Assembly: GCF_019468565.1 (NCBI RefSeq)
Contig: NZ_CP080521.1
Coordinates: 5,084,001 to 5,148,000, forward strand
DNA: 64,000 nt
Reading direction: 5' to 3'
DNA from: Pseudonocardia sp. DSM 110487
GTDB taxonomy: Bacteria > Actinomycetota > Actinomycetes > Mycobacteriales > Pseudonocardiaceae
Made by a program: the position numbers and the translations under genes
The notes under the pieces: generated by a model
What the model saw: the letters and a program-made list of their open reading frames with translations, nothing else
Told to the model about the DNA's origin: nothing
Database searches by the model: none
Part shown: positions 1-9,235 of the stretch, one piece after another
Position numbering within the stretch: the stretch's first letter is position 1
Layout: the number at the start of each line of letters is the position of its first letter

Positions 1-2
1 TC

Positions 3-392
3 ATCGTGATGGGCGCGCGGGCGTGGGCCGTGGAGACCACGCTGGCGCGGAACTACCGCAAGTCGGCCCGCGTGCGAATGCTGACCATGGCCACCGGCGT
101 GGCCATGGCGGCGCTCGCCGGGCTGATGGCGATGCAGGGCGGGATCCTGTTCGTCCAGGCCGTCGTCACCCGAACCGATCCCGAGACGTTCGTGACGGTG
201 ATCGGCCAGGAGGACAACACCGACCAGGCCGTGCCGGACCCGGACGACCGCCCCGACCAGCCTGCGGCCCCCGCCGACCCGAACGCCCCGGCCGCCGGTG
301 CTGCCGACCCGAACACGCCGGCCGCACCTGGGGCCGGGGCGAACCCCGGCGGCGCGCCGGCCGGGCAGCAGCCGGTTCAGCCCGGCGGCTAG
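3..392 (+). CDS. C-terminal part of a membrane protein with Pro/Ala-rich tail (5' end outside window)
   Basis: The frame is open from the window edge, so the true start lies upstream; GTG and ATG codons at 6 and 9 are probably internal. The visible part has a short basic stretch (ARNYRKSARVRM), one hydrophobic segment of about 20 residues ending in MQGGILFVQ, and then a low-complexity tail rich in Pro, Ala, Asp and Gly that ends at TAG 390-392. The basic stretch before the helix and the tail after it suggest a cytoplasmic N-side and an exported tail. I do not recognise the family. Confidence 0.55.
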   Translation: MVMGARAWAVETTLARNYRKSARVRMLTMATGVAMAALAGLMAMQGGILFVQAVVTRTDPETFVTVIGQEDNTDQAVPDPDDRPDQPAAPADPNAPAAGAADPNTPAAPGAGANPGGAPAGQQPVQPGG

Positions 393-399
393 TGCTGGC

Positions 400-1896
400 T
401 CAGCCGCTGAACCCGATCGCCACGTACTTGGTCTCGAGGAACTCGTCGATGCCGACGGTGCCGCCCTCGCGGCCGAGGCCGGACTGCTTGATGCCGCCGA
501 ACGGGGCCGCCGGGTTGGAGACCAGCCCGGTGTTGAGGCCGACCATGCCGGACTCCAGGCGCTCCGACACCCGAAGGGCGCGGCTGATGTTCTCCGTGAA
601 CAGGTAGCTGACCAGGCCGAACTCCGTGTCGTTCGCGGCGGTCACGGCCTCGTCCTCGTCGTCGAACACGCTGATCGCGGCCACCGGGCCGAAGATCTCC
701 TCGGACGTCAGCCGGGCCTCCAACGGCACGTCGGACAACACGGTCGGGCGGTAGAAGTACCCCGGCCCGTCGCCCGATTCGCCGCCGACGTGCACGCGGG
801 CGCCCCGGTCGACCGCGTCGCGCACGAGCTCCACGACCTTGTCGCGGCCCTTCGCGTCGACGAGCGGGCCCACCTGCACACCCTCCTCCGTGCCGCGGCC
901 GACGACGAGCGCGCCCATCCGGTCGCTGATCCGCCGGGCGAACTCCTCGGCCACCCCGCGCTGCACCAGGAACCGGTTGGCCGCCGTGCAGGCCTCGCCC
1001 ATGTTGCGCATCTTGGCGAGCATCGCGCCCTCGACCGCCTTGTCGAGGTCGGCGTCGTCGAAGACGAGGAACGGCGCGTTGCCGCCCAGCTCCATCGACG
1101 TTCGCAGCACCTTCTCCGAGCACTGCTCCAGGAGCTTCCTCCCGACCGCGGTGGACCCGGTGAAGGACAGCTTGGGCGCGCGCCCGTCGCGGATCAGCGG
1201 CTCCATCACGCCGCCCGCGTCGGAGGTGGTGACGAGGTTCAGCACGCCGTCGGGCAGCCCGACCTCGGCGAGGATGGCGGCAAGCGCGTGCATCGAGAGC
1301 GGGGTCTGGTGCGCGGGCTTCATCACCATCGCGCAGCCGGCCGCGATCGCCGGACCGATCTTGCGGGTGCCCATCGCCATCGGGAAGTTCCAGGGCGTGA
1401 TGAGCAGCGACACCCCGACGGGCTGCTTCTGCACGAGGAAGCGGCTCGCGCCGTTGGGAGCCACGGCGTAGCCGCCGTCGATGCGCACCGCCTCCTCGGC
1501 GAACCACCGGAAGAACTCGGCGGCGTAGGCGATCTCGGTGCGGCTCTCCGCGAGCGGCTTGCCCATCTCCAGCGTCATGAGCAGGGAGAGGTCGTCGATC
1601 CGTTCCATGATCACTTCGAAGGCGCGACGCAGGATCTCCCCGCGGTCCCGCGGCGGCATCGCGGCGAACGACTGCTGCGCGGCGACGGCCGCGGCGAGCG
1701 CCTCCATCCCGTCCTCGCGGCCCGCGTCGGCCACCTCGCACAGCGCCTTGCCGGTGGCCGGGTCGTCGACGGTGAGGGTGCGGCCCGACGCGGCCGGACG
1801 CCACTGCCCGCCGATGAACAGGCCGGTGGGGACCGCGTCGACCACCCTGGCCTCGTCGGTGCTGCTGGCGGCGGAGTTCGTCGCGGAGTTCGTCAT
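400..1896 (-). CDS. NAD(P)-dependent aldehyde dehydrogenase, succinate-semialdehyde dehydrogenase-like
   Basis: A full-length ALDH of 498 residues. It should oxidise an aldehyde, probably succinate semialdehyde, to the acid with NAD(P)+ in the cytoplasm. Visible signatures are the Rossmann-side TPWNFPMAMG, the glutamate motif MELGGNAPF, and the catalytic cysteine in MGEACTAANRF, a form typical of actinobacterial succinate-semialdehyde dehydrogenases. The frame stays open upstream of 1896, but homology begins only after MTNSATNS, so the ATG at 1896 was chosen. It diverges from the acyl-CoA dehydrogenase pair with 72 bases between them. Substrate is inferred from the family only. Confidence 0.85.
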   Translation of the reverse strand: MTNSATNSAASSTDEARVVDAVPTGLFIGGQWRPAASGRTLTVDDPATGKALCEVADAGREDGMEALAAAVAAQQSFAAMPPRDRGEILRRAFEVIMERIDDLSLLMTLEMGKPLAESRTEIAYAAEFFRWFAEEAVRIDGGYAVAPNGASRFLVQKQPVGVSLLITPWNFPMAMGTRKIGPAIAAGCAMVMKPAHQTPLSMHALAAILAEVGLPDGVLNLVTTSDAGGVMEPLIRDGRAPKLSFTGSTAVGRKLLEQCSEKVLRTSMELGGNAPFLVFDDADLDKAVEGAMLAKMRNMGEACTAANRFLVQRGVAEEFARRISDRMGALVVGRGTEEGVQVGPLVDAKGRDKVVELVRDAVDRGARVHVGGESGDGPGYFYRPTVLSDVPLEARLTSEEIFGPVAAISVFDDEDEAVTAANDTEFGLVSYLFTENISRALRVSERLESGMVGLNTGLVSNPAAPFGGIKQSGLGREGGTVGIDEFLETKYVAIGFSG

Positions 1897-1968
1897 GGCC
1901 GCGATGCTGCCACCGCCCGCCGGGCGGCGCAGCCTTGTGTGGTGTGCCACGCGGTCTCCTGCGCCGCG

Positions 1969-3156
1969 ATGACAGAGGATGGGCTGGTGACCGCGACGCT
2001 GCATCGGCTACCCGACCTCGTGCCGCCCCCCATCGAGCTGCCGCCGCGGACATCGGCGCTGCGCGCCGAGGTACGGGCGTTCCTCGCGGAGGAACAGGCG
2101 GCAGGGCTGTGGACGCCGCGTGCGGACGTCTGGCTGTCGGGATGGGACGAGCGTTTCTCCCGCGAGCTCGGGCAACGCGGCTGGCTGGGCATGACGATCC
2201 CGAAGGAGTACGGCGGACACGGCGCGTCGGCGCTGGACCGCTACGTCGTCACCGAGGAGCTGCTCGCCGCGGGCGCGCCCGTTGCGGCGCACTGGATCGC
2301 CGACCGGCAGATCGGGCCCACGCTCCTGCGGTTCGGCACCGAGGAGCAGCGGCAGCGGTTCCTGCCGGGAATCGCCAGGGGTGAGGTGTACTTCGGCATC
2401 GGGATGAGCGAACCCGACGCCGGGTCGGACCTGGCCGCGGTGCGCACCCGGGCCGAGCGCGTGGACGGCGGGTGGGAGCTCACGGGCACGAAGGTGTGGA
2501 CGTCCGGCGCGCACCACGCGCACGCGTTCTTCGCGCTCGCCCGGTCGGCCCCGCGCGACGAGCAGCACCGGCATGCTGGGCTGTCGCAGTTCATCGTGCT
2601 GCTCGACGCACCCGGCGTGCAGATCCGCCCGATCCCGCTGCTCACCGGCGCCCACCACTTCAACGAGGTCGTCTTCGACCGGGTCTTCGTGCCGGACGGC
2701 ATGGTGCTCGGCGAGGTCGGCGCCGGCTGGAAGCAGGTCACGAGCGAGCTGGCGTTCGAGCGCAGCGGCCCGGAGCGGTTCCTGTCGACGTTCCCGCTGC
2801 TCGTGGCGCTGGTCGGGGAGCTGGCGGGCACGACCGGAGCCGAACGGGAGATCGGCGGGCTGGTGGCGCGGCTGTGGACGCTGCGGCGGATGTCGCTCGC
2901 CGTGGCCGGCTCACTGGAGTCGGGGGAGGCCCCCGAGCTGGCCGCGGCCGTGGTCAAGGAGCTCGGCACCCGGTACGAGAACGAGGTGATCGACGTGGCG
3001 CGGCTACTGGTCGCTGTTCCGCCGGACCCCGGCGCGGAGTCGGGGTTCGCGCGCCTGCTCGCCGACGCGGTGCTGCACGCCCCGGGGTTCACGCTCCGCG
3101 GCGGCACGAACGAGGTGCTGCGCGGGATCGTCGCGAGGGGGCTGGGGCTGCGATGA
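1969..3156 (+). CDS. Acyl-CoA dehydrogenase, large (FadE-type) subunit
   Basis: A 395-residue flavoprotein of the acyl-CoA dehydrogenase family, which introduces a trans-2 double bond into acyl-CoA and passes electrons to ETF. Motifs in order are GWLGMTIPKEYGG in the N-terminal helical domain, GIGMSEPDAGSDLA in the beta domain that binds FAD and substrate, GTKVWTSGAHHA, and the C-terminal LRGGTNEVLRGIVARG. Its stop overlaps the start of a second, shorter acyl-CoA dehydrogenase (ATGA), the arrangement of heteromeric alpha2-beta2 enzymes such as mycobacterial FadE26/FadE27. ATG 1969 gives MTEDGL; GTG 1987 is an alternative start. Confidence 0.85.
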   Translation: MTEDGLVTATLHRLPDLVPPPIELPPRTSALRAEVRAFLAEEQAAGLWTPRADVWLSGWDERFSRELGQRGWLGMTIPKEYGGHGASALDRYVVTEELLAAGAPVAAHWIADRQIGPTLLRFGTEEQRQRFLPGIARGEVYFGIGMSEPDAGSDLAAVRTRAERVDGGWELTGTKVWTSGAHHAHAFFALARSAPRDEQHRHAGLSQFIVLLDAPGVQIRPIPLLTGAHHFNEVVFDRVFVPDGMVLGEVGAGWKQVTSELAFERSGPERFLSTFPLLVALVGELAGTTGAEREIGGLVARLWTLRRMSLAVAGSLESGEAPELAAAVVKELGTRYENEVIDVARLLVAVPPDPGAESGFARLLADAVLHAPGFTLRGGTNEVLRGIVARGLGLR

Positions 3157-4196
3157 CCGGGGCAGGGATGACCGGGTCGGGGATGACCACGTCGGTGAAC
3201 ACGGAGCTGCAGGAGCTGGCCGAGTCCGTGTTCGGGGATGCCGCGTCGAGTGACACGGGGTTCGACGCCGGGCTGTGGCGCACGCTGGAGGAGACCGGGC
3301 TCGCCCGGTTGACGCTGCCCGCCGATGCGGGCGGCAGCGAGGGCACCTTCGAGGACGCCGCCGTGGTGCTCGCGGCGGCCGGTGCGCACGCCGCGAGGGT
3401 GCCGCTGGTGGAGACCGACCTGCTCGGCGGCTGGCTGCTGCACGCCGCGGGCGTGCCGCTGCCGGACGGGCCGCTCACCGCGGTCGCGGGCCGGCTGGAG
3501 GTGGACGGCACGACCGTCCGTGGCGAGCTGCCCCGGGTGCCGTGGGCTCGGGACTCGGCCGGCGTCGCGGTGCTGACGGGCGCCCACGTGGTGCTGCTCG
3601 ACCCGCGCGCCGCCGGGATCACCGAGGGGACCAACCTGGCGGAGGAACCGCGTGACACGGTGGCGGTCGCCGGACCCGCCGTCGCGGTCGTCGCGGCACC
3701 CGACAGCGTGGCGGCCGAGCTGCGCCTCCGCGCGGCGCTGGGGCGCGCCCTGCTGCTCGCGGGCGCCGCGCGCGGGGCGCTGGCCGCCGGCGTCCGCTAC
3801 GCGGGTGAGCGGGTGCAGTTCGGCCGCCCGATCGGCCGGTTTCAGGCGGTGCAGCAGCAGCTGGCACTCGCAGCGGGCGAGGTGGCCGCGGCATCGGCCG
3901 CCGCATCCGCGGCGGCGCGGGTGGCCGCTGACGTCGGCTTCGCGGCACCCGCCACCCGGCTCGCCGTGGCCGCGGCCAAGTCCCGCGCCGGGGAGGCCGC
4001 GGGCGCCGTTGCCCGGATCGTCCACCAGGTGCACGGCGCGATCGGCTTCACCCGCGAGCACGACCTGCGCCTGTGGACCACCCGGCTGTGGGCATGGCGG
4101 GAGGAGGACGGCTCCGACGCGGAATGGAACACGGACCTCGGCGCGACCGTCCTCGCGGCGGGCCCGGCGGGCCTGTGGCCGCTCATCACGGGCTAG
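3153..4196 (+). CDS. Acyl-CoA dehydrogenase, small partner subunit
   Basis: A 347-residue protein in the acyl-CoA dehydrogenase fold with a weaker N-terminal half and well kept C-terminal motifs: VQFGRPIGRFQAVQQQLA and VHQVHGAIGFTREHDL. It starts inside the stop codon of the preceding gene, so the two are translationally coupled and probably form one heteromeric dehydrogenase. ATG codons at 3168 and 3183 are possible later starts; 3153 was preferred because of the ATGA overlap. In related pairs FAD and active site are shared between subunits; which subunit carries the base here is not clear by eye. The substrate is unknown. Confidence 0.82.
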   Translation: MTGAGMTGSGMTTSVNTELQELAESVFGDAASSDTGFDAGLWRTLEETGLARLTLPADAGGSEGTFEDAAVVLAAAGAHAARVPLVETDLLGGWLLHAAGVPLPDGPLTAVAGRLEVDGTTVRGELPRVPWARDSAGVAVLTGAHVVLLDPRAAGITEGTNLAEEPRDTVAVAGPAVAVVAAPDSVAAELRLRAALGRALLLAGAARGALAAGVRYAGERVQFGRPIGRFQAVQQQLALAAGEVAAASAAASAAARVAADVGFAAPATRLAVAAAKSRAGEAAGAVARIVHQVHGAIGFTREHDLRLWTTRLWAWREEDGSDAEWNTDLGATVLAAGPAGLWPLITG

Positions 4197-4203
4197 GCGA
4201 CCC

Positions 4204-4320
4204 GGTGGTCGAGTAGCGCCGGCCCCCAGGGCCGGCGCGTATCGAGACCACGAGACGGATGCCTCGCTCTGGTGGTCTCGATACGGCACGGCGCTGGGGC
4301 GCCATCCCTACTCGACCACC
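4204..4320. repeat. Palindromic dispersed repeat, double inverted copy
   Basis: The left copy begins GGTGGTCGAGTAG and contains a hairpin with 10-base arms (4216-4225 and 4229-4238, three-base loop), followed by CGTATCGAGACCAC. The right copy (4271-4320) is inverted and ends CTACTCGACCACC. It lies between two convergent genes, so it may terminate both transcripts. Copies of the same element occur near 12611, 19479, 31890 and 55026. Confidence 0.8.
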
Positions 4321-4327
4321 GGGAGCC

Positions 4328-7111
4328 TCAGGAGCCCTCCTCCTCGGCGCGCATGTGCCGCCCATTGCGGACCCCGCGCTGGAAGGTGCTGAGCCGCCCG
4401 CGGACGGCGTCCGGGTCACGTCCCGAGATCGACGGCGGCGGTTCGCCCGGCATCGCGCTGCCCGGCATCAGCCGGCCGCGCGGCACCCGCTTCGGCAGGC
4501 CGGCCGTGGTGTAGCCGGCGGTCTGGCTCTCGGTGGCGGCGCGGGCGGCCTGCCACACCGCGTCGGCGGACGTGACGAACGCGGACGGGTCCTGGCGGGC
4601 GCGGGCGCCGACGCCGGCGGGCACGGGCTCGGCGTCGTGGGAGCGGGGCGCCGGCACGTGGAACCAGCCCGATGTGACCTCCGCGAAGATCGGCGTGGCC
4701 TCGAACTCCTCGACCTCGGAGGCCAGTGGGTCGGGCGGGCGCGGCTCACCGGGGTCGGGCAGGGATGGGGGCGGCACGATCGGCTCGAACAGGTTGGGCG
4801 GTTCCAGGCGCGCCTCCGCGCCGGCATCGACCGGCGGCGGCGCGGGCTCCGGCTCGCCATGGGGCTCGGGCTCCGCGGAGACCACCGGCAGCCGCATGGT
4901 GGTCTCGCCGCTCGTGGGGTCGTAGCGCGGGCGGGGCGCCGGGCGTGAGTGGTCGTCCGACGGCAGCGCGGCACCGTCGGAGCCCGCGGCGCCCGCGCCC
5001 AGCGGCTCGCCGCCGGCGGGGGTGCGGGGCGCCGGGCCGGGCGGGAGGACGATGCGGGACGGCACAGCGGGGGCCGGGTCGATGCGCGACCAGACGACCT
5101 GGTCCGGCTCGTCGACGCGCTCGCCCACCAGCTCGGCCGGGATCGTCACCCGGGCGGTGACGCCCCGCTTGGCGGCGGCTGCCGACGCGCCCAGCGAGTC
5201 GGTGAACAGGCCCACCGAGATGCCGTGCCGGTTGGCCAGCCTGCCCACCACGAACAGGCCCATGCGCCGCGACGCCGCCACCGACGCCGTGGACTCGACC
5301 GGGTTGCGCAGCCGCTCGTTGAGGGTGCCGAGCTCGCCGGGGGAGAGCCCGATGCCCTCGTCGAAGATCTCCACGAGGATCGAGTCGTCGCGGGCCTGGC
5401 TGCAGCTCATCACCACCTGGCTGTCACTCGGCGAGAAGTTGGTGGCGTTGTCGAGCAGCTCCGCGAGCAGGTGCTGGATGTCATTGGCCGCCGTGGCGGC
5501 GAACGTGGCGTCCGGCGGGTTCTGCACGACCACCCGCTGGTAGTGCTCGATCTCCGAGACCGCGGCCCGCAGCACGTCGAGCACCGGGGTGCTCTCGGCC
5601 GCCGGGCGGGGGATGTCGGCGCCCGCGAGGACGAGCAGGTTCTCGCAGTTGCGCCGCATTCGCGTGGCGAGGTGGTCGAGCCGGAAGAGGTCCGACAACT
5701 GCTCGGGATCGACCTCACCCTCCTCCAGCTGTTCGATCAGCACGAGCTGCCGGTCGACCAGCGCCTGGCTGCGGCGGGAGAGGTTGACGTACATGGCGTT
5801 GATGTTGTTCTGCAGGGTGGCCTGCTCGGCGGCGAGCCGGACGGCCTGCTCGTGCACCGCGTCGAACGCGCGGGCGACCTCGCCCACCTCCTCGCGGGTG
5901 GTGACCGGCACCGTGGCGATGTTGACGTTCGGCGCGGTGCCCTGGCGCATCCGCTGCACGGCCTCCGGGAGGCGGTCCTGCGCCACGGTGATGGCGCTGC
6001 GGCGCAGCGTGCGCAGCGAGGCGATCATCGAGCGGGCCACGAAGCCGACGATCACCCCGGCCAGTACGAGCGCCAGCAGCAGGACGACGGCGTTGGCCCA
6101 CGCCTCGACGAGCGCGCTCTGCCGCCGCTCCACGACCGCGGTGCGCAGCTCCGAACGCAGCCCCTCTGCCGCGGCGTCGACCTCGCCGAGGAATCGGCTG
6201 TAGACGTCGGCGACGGTGGCGACGCCGTCACCCTCCGGCGGTGAGCCGGTCAGCACGGCCTGCACGAGGCCGTTGCGGGCGCTGTTGCCGGGACCCGGGA
6301 TCAGCCCGGCGTACCGCACGCGTTGCGGGGCGTTCAGCGACACCCGGAAGTCGGCGAGCGCGCTCTCCAGCCGCGCATTGCTGAACTGCAGGTCGGTGCC
6401 GAGCGTGGGGGACAGGCCGCTACGCACGGCGATGGCCATCTGGGCCTGCTGGAGGGTGGCCTCGTTGCGCGCGGCACCGAGGCCGGCGAGTGCGTTTGCG
6501 AGCCCGGTGACCTCGGACGTGTTGATGTTGCGCAGCAACGCGGTGTCGAGCTGCACGAGCTGCTCGATGAGCTCGGAGTACCGCGCGACGACGGCCTCGG
6601 GCGGGGCATTGGACCGGGTGACCACCTCGCGCAGCGGCGGGAGCCGGGAGATGGCCTGGTCGGCCTGCTGCTGGACGAGCACGATCGCCGGGACGTCGTC
6701 GGCGAGCCTCGCCACGGCGTCGCGGCTCCTCGCGGCGCGCTGGTCGACGGCGTCGACCACGCCCTGCAGCGCGCGCGGGTCCGCCCGGCCGTTGGCGACG
6801 AACTCCGTGGCGCGATAACGCTCGCGCTCCACGTCGACGACGAGGGAGGTGACCATGCCCTGGGCCGAGACGAACCTGGCGACGAGGCCCCGTTCGGCCG
6901 CCTCGGCGACCTCGTCGAGGATCCGGATCGTGCCGAGCGCGACGGCGAGCACGAGCGGTACGACGACCACGACCGAGAACTTGACCCGCACGCTCCAGTG
7001 CCGCGGGGACGGCCACGCGGACCGCCGGCGGGCGGCCGGCCGGTCGTCCGTTGTCACGTCGGTCTTCTCCACTCGGACGCTTGGGGGAGCAAGGCGGCCC
7101 GCCCTGGCCAC
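4328..7111 (-). CDS. Membrane sensor histidine kinase with nitrate/nitrite-sensing (NIT) type domain
   Basis: A 927-residue sensor kinase. A membrane helix near residues 46-62 is followed by a long extracytoplasmic helical domain to about 335 that resembles the NIT nitrate/nitrite-sensing fold (ERERYRATEFV). Next come a second helix (about 339-359), a HAMP-like region, and a histidine-kinase core. That core has a conserved His in FRLDHLATRMRRN, an N-box HLLAELLDNATNFSP near 547 and a G-box DEGIGLSPGEL near 582. About 230 residues of Pro/Glu-rich tail end the protein. This is the conservon CvnA-like architecture, but no CvnB/C/D genes follow. GTG 7111 starts the frame; GTG 7072 (VEKTDV) is an alternative. 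Confidence 0.82.
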   Translation of the reverse strand: MARAGRLAPPSVRVEKTDVTTDDRPAARRRSAWPSPRHWSVRVKFSVVVVVPLVLAVALGTIRILDEVAEAAERGLVARFVSAQGMVTSLVVDVERERYRATEFVANGRADPRALQGVVDAVDQRAARSRDAVARLADDVPAIVLVQQQADQAISRLPPLREVVTRSNAPPEAVVARYSELIEQLVQLDTALLRNINTSEVTGLANALAGLGAARNEATLQQAQMAIAVRSGLSPTLGTDLQFSNARLESALADFRVSLNAPQRVRYAGLIPGPGNSARNGLVQAVLTGSPPEGDGVATVADVYSRFLGEVDAAAEGLRSELRTAVVERRQSALVEAWANAVVLLLALVLAGVIVGFVARSMIASLRTLRRSAITVAQDRLPEAVQRMRQGTAPNVNIATVPVTTREEVGEVARAFDAVHEQAVRLAAEQATLQNNINAMYVNLSRRSQALVDRQLVLIEQLEEGEVDPEQLSDLFRLDHLATRMRRNCENLLVLAGADIPRPAAESTPVLDVLRAAVSEIEHYQRVVVQNPPDATFAATAANDIQHLLAELLDNATNFSPSDSQVVMSCSQARDDSILVEIFDEGIGLSPGELGTLNERLRNPVESTASVAASRRMGLFVVGRLANRHGISVGLFTDSLGASAAAAKRGVTARVTIPAELVGERVDEPDQVVWSRIDPAPAVPSRIVLPPGPAPRTPAGGEPLGAGAAGSDGAALPSDDHSRPAPRPRYDPTSGETTMRLPVVSAEPEPHGEPEPAPPPVDAGAEARLEPPNLFEPIVPPPSLPDPGEPRPPDPLASEVEEFEATPIFAEVTSGWFHVPAPRSHDAEPVPAGVGARARQDPSAFVTSADAVWQAARAATESQTAGYTTAGLPKRVPRGRLMPGSAMPGEPPPSISGRDPDAVRGRLSTFQRGVRNGRHMRAEEEGS

Positions 7112-7389
7112 CGGACAACATGATCACCTGCTGTCGCAGTGTAACCAGAGTCACCCGGGCTTGTCGGTAGTGCGAGCACCAGGATGCGCCGAACGGGTGG
7201 CCACCTGCTGCGCTGCGTCATGATATGGGTACCCCCGGTGGTCCGTCGCGGCGCCATGGTGCTCCGCGTGTCGCAACCCCGAGTTTGACACCTCTGATGT
7301 CCGCCGATGATGCTTCGCACCGATCAAACAACTGACGATTCGACGATCCAGAATAATCCAGACGGCGATCCAGCGAGCACGAGGACGGT

Positions 7390-8733
7390 ATGCAGGACGG
7401 CACAACAAGCCGCTCGCGGCCGAATCGTCGACAGTTCCTCCGCACCGTCCGCACCGCAGGGGTCGGCGTGCTCGCCGGGGGGATGGCCGCGGCGTGCGGC
7501 TCCGAGCCACAGGCGACGATCCCCGCCGCAGGCGCTCCCGGCGACGTGATCCGGATCGGGTACGTCAGCGCCGAGACCGGGGCACTCGCCCCGTTCGGCG
7601 AGGCCGACGGGTTCGTCGCCACCGCGCTGGGGCAGTTCTTCACCGCGAACCCGATCGCTGTCGGCGGCCGCCCCCATCGGGTGGAGATCCTGACGCGCGA
7701 CAGCCAGTCCGACGCCAACCGGGCGGCCGACGTCGCCGCGGGCCTCGCCCTCGACGACGGCGTGCACCTGATGCTCGTCTCGGGCACGTCCGACACCGTA
7801 AACGCGGTCAGCGACCAGTGCGAGGCCGCTGGCCTGCCGTGCGTGGCCACCGCGAGCCCGTGGCAGTCGTGGTTCTACAGCAGGGGCGGGCGACCGCAGA
7901 CCCCGTTCGCGTGGACGTACCTGTTCTCGTGGGGCCTGGAGGACACGCAGGCCGTGTACGCCGACATGTGGGACCAGGTGGCGACCAACAGGGCGGCTGG
8001 CGTGCTGTGGCCCAACGACACCGACGGCCTTGCCTGGGGAAATCCGGACACCGGCATCCCGCTCTCCGTCGCGCAGCGCGGCTACACGATCGTCGACCCT
8101 GGCAACTTCGCCGGCGGCAGCCATGACTTCTCCGCGCAGATCGCCGCGTTCCGCGCCGCCTCGGCCGAGGTTCTGCTCGGCGTGGCGAACCCGGCGGACT
8201 TCGCCACGTTCTGGCGGCAGGCCGCCCAGCAGGGCTACCAGCCGCGGATCGCGACGATCGGCAAGGGCATCCAGTTCCCGGCCACCGTGGAGGGGATCGG
8301 CCCGGCCGCGGTGAACCTCGCAACCGAGGTCGGGTGGTCGCCGAGCCACCCGTTCAGGTCCTCGCTCACCGGGCAGAGCGCCGCCGACCTCGCCGCCGAG
8401 TACACAGCGGCGACGGGGCGGCAGTGGACGCAGCCGCTCGGGTTCGCGCACGCGCTGTTCGAGGTCGCCGCCGCGGCGCTCACGGCCGTCGGGTCCGTGC
8501 AGGACCGCAGGGGGATCGCCGACGCGATGGCCCGGATGCGGCTCGACACCGTCGTCGGGCCCCTCGACTTCAGCGCCGGGCCCGTACCGGGAGTCGCCAA
8601 GACGCCGCTCGTCGGCGGCCAGTGGCGCGCGGGCACGACCACCCCGTACGAGCTGGTGATCGTCAGCAACACCCAGCACCCGCAGATCCCGGCGGGCGGC
8701 ACCGTCGCACCACTGCCCGCCCCGGCCCGGTGA
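7390..8733 (+). CDS. Tat-exported ABC-type substrate-binding lipoprotein (branched-chain amino acid/urea family)
   Basis: A 447-residue periplasmic-binding-protein-type lipoprotein. Residues 13-18 (RRQFLR) form a Tat twin-arginine motif, followed by a hydrophobic stretch and a lipobox with Cys36 in AAACGS. So it is folded before export and anchored to the outer face of the membrane. The body starts with IRIGYVSAETGALAPFGEADG, typical of the Peripla_BP_6 family that binds branched-chain amino acids, amides or urea. No permease or ATPase gene is adjacent. It is divergent from the NIT-domain kinase, with 278 bases between the starts, so a sensory role is possible. The ligand is unknown. Confidence 0.85.
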   Translation: MQDGTTSRSRPNRRQFLRTVRTAGVGVLAGGMAAACGSEPQATIPAAGAPGDVIRIGYVSAETGALAPFGEADGFVATALGQFFTANPIAVGGRPHRVEILTRDSQSDANRAADVAAGLALDDGVHLMLVSGTSDTVNAVSDQCEAAGLPCVATASPWQSWFYSRGGRPQTPFAWTYLFSWGLEDTQAVYADMWDQVATNRAAGVLWPNDTDGLAWGNPDTGIPLSVAQRGYTIVDPGNFAGGSHDFSAQIAAFRAASAEVLLGVANPADFATFWRQAAQQGYQPRIATIGKGIQFPATVEGIGPAAVNLATEVGWSPSHPFRSSLTGQSAADLAAEYTAATGRQWTQPLGFAHALFEVAAAALTAVGSVQDRRGIADAMARMRLDTVVGPLDFSAGPVPGVAKTPLVGGQWRAGTTTPYELVIVSNTQHPQIPAGGTVAPLPAPAR

Positions 8734-8756
8734 GGCAGCGGCGGCCAGCACGCTGC

Positions 8757-9212
8757 TCAGCCGCTGAACTTGCGGAAGTCCCAGCTCGTGATCTTGTCCG
8801 GCACTATGCGGAGCCAGGCGTGCCGGCCATCGTGGACGAACGTCCCACCCATGTAGCGGTCGGCCATGAGCTGCTCGGGGCCCTCCAGCTCCGGCACCGG
8901 CTCGCCGGTGCGGGGGACCTCGCCGACGACCTCGACCCGCCCGCGCAGCTCGACACCGCGCAGCTCGTCGTAGGAGGTGCCGGCGTCCACGACGACGGCG
9001 ACGCGCGGGTCGCGCTGCAGATCCGTCCAGCGCTGGCTGCGCACCACCGACGTCAGCCACAGCGCGCCGCCGTGCCACGCGTACCACAGCGGGGTGGCGT
9101 GCGGCCCGCTCGGGCCGAGGGTGGCCACGCGGCACGTGCGTTCCTCGGCGAGGAACGCATCCACTTCCTCGGGGGTCATCGCGATCCGCCGTCCCCGGCG
9201 CTGCTCCAGCAT
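8757..9212 (-). CDS. Pyridoxamine 5'-phosphate oxidase-fold (FMN/F420) protein
   Basis: A 151-residue split-barrel protein. The pattern AFLAEERTCRVATLGPSG, then PLWYAWHGGALWLTS and RDPRVAVVVDAG, is that of PNPOx-like proteins, which bind FMN or F420 and reduce small molecules, or in some cases bind haem. The C-terminus ends in SWDFRKFSG. ATG 9212 (MLEQRRG) was chosen; ATG 9179 (MTPEEV) is an equally plausible start, since most family members begin there. It is divergent from the flavoprotein gene downstream, with little room for two promoters. Substrate unknown. Confidence 0.8.
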   Translation of the reverse strand: MLEQRRGRRIAMTPEEVDAFLAEERTCRVATLGPSGPHATPLWYAWHGGALWLTSVVRSQRWTDLQRDPRVAVVVDAGTSYDELRGVELRGRVEVVGEVPRTGEPVPELEGPEQLMADRYMGGTFVHDGRHAWLRIVPDKITSWDFRKFSG

Positions 9213-9235
9213 GACCACGGACGGTAGCCGACCCG

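Noticed and set aside
298..1968. Long open frame on the plus strand opposite the aldehyde dehydrogenase, joined to the acyl-CoA dehydrogenase frame
   Set aside because: Its translation is Arg/Gly/Ala/His-rich without motifs and is the antisense of a clear ALDH; high-GC codon bias keeps it open.
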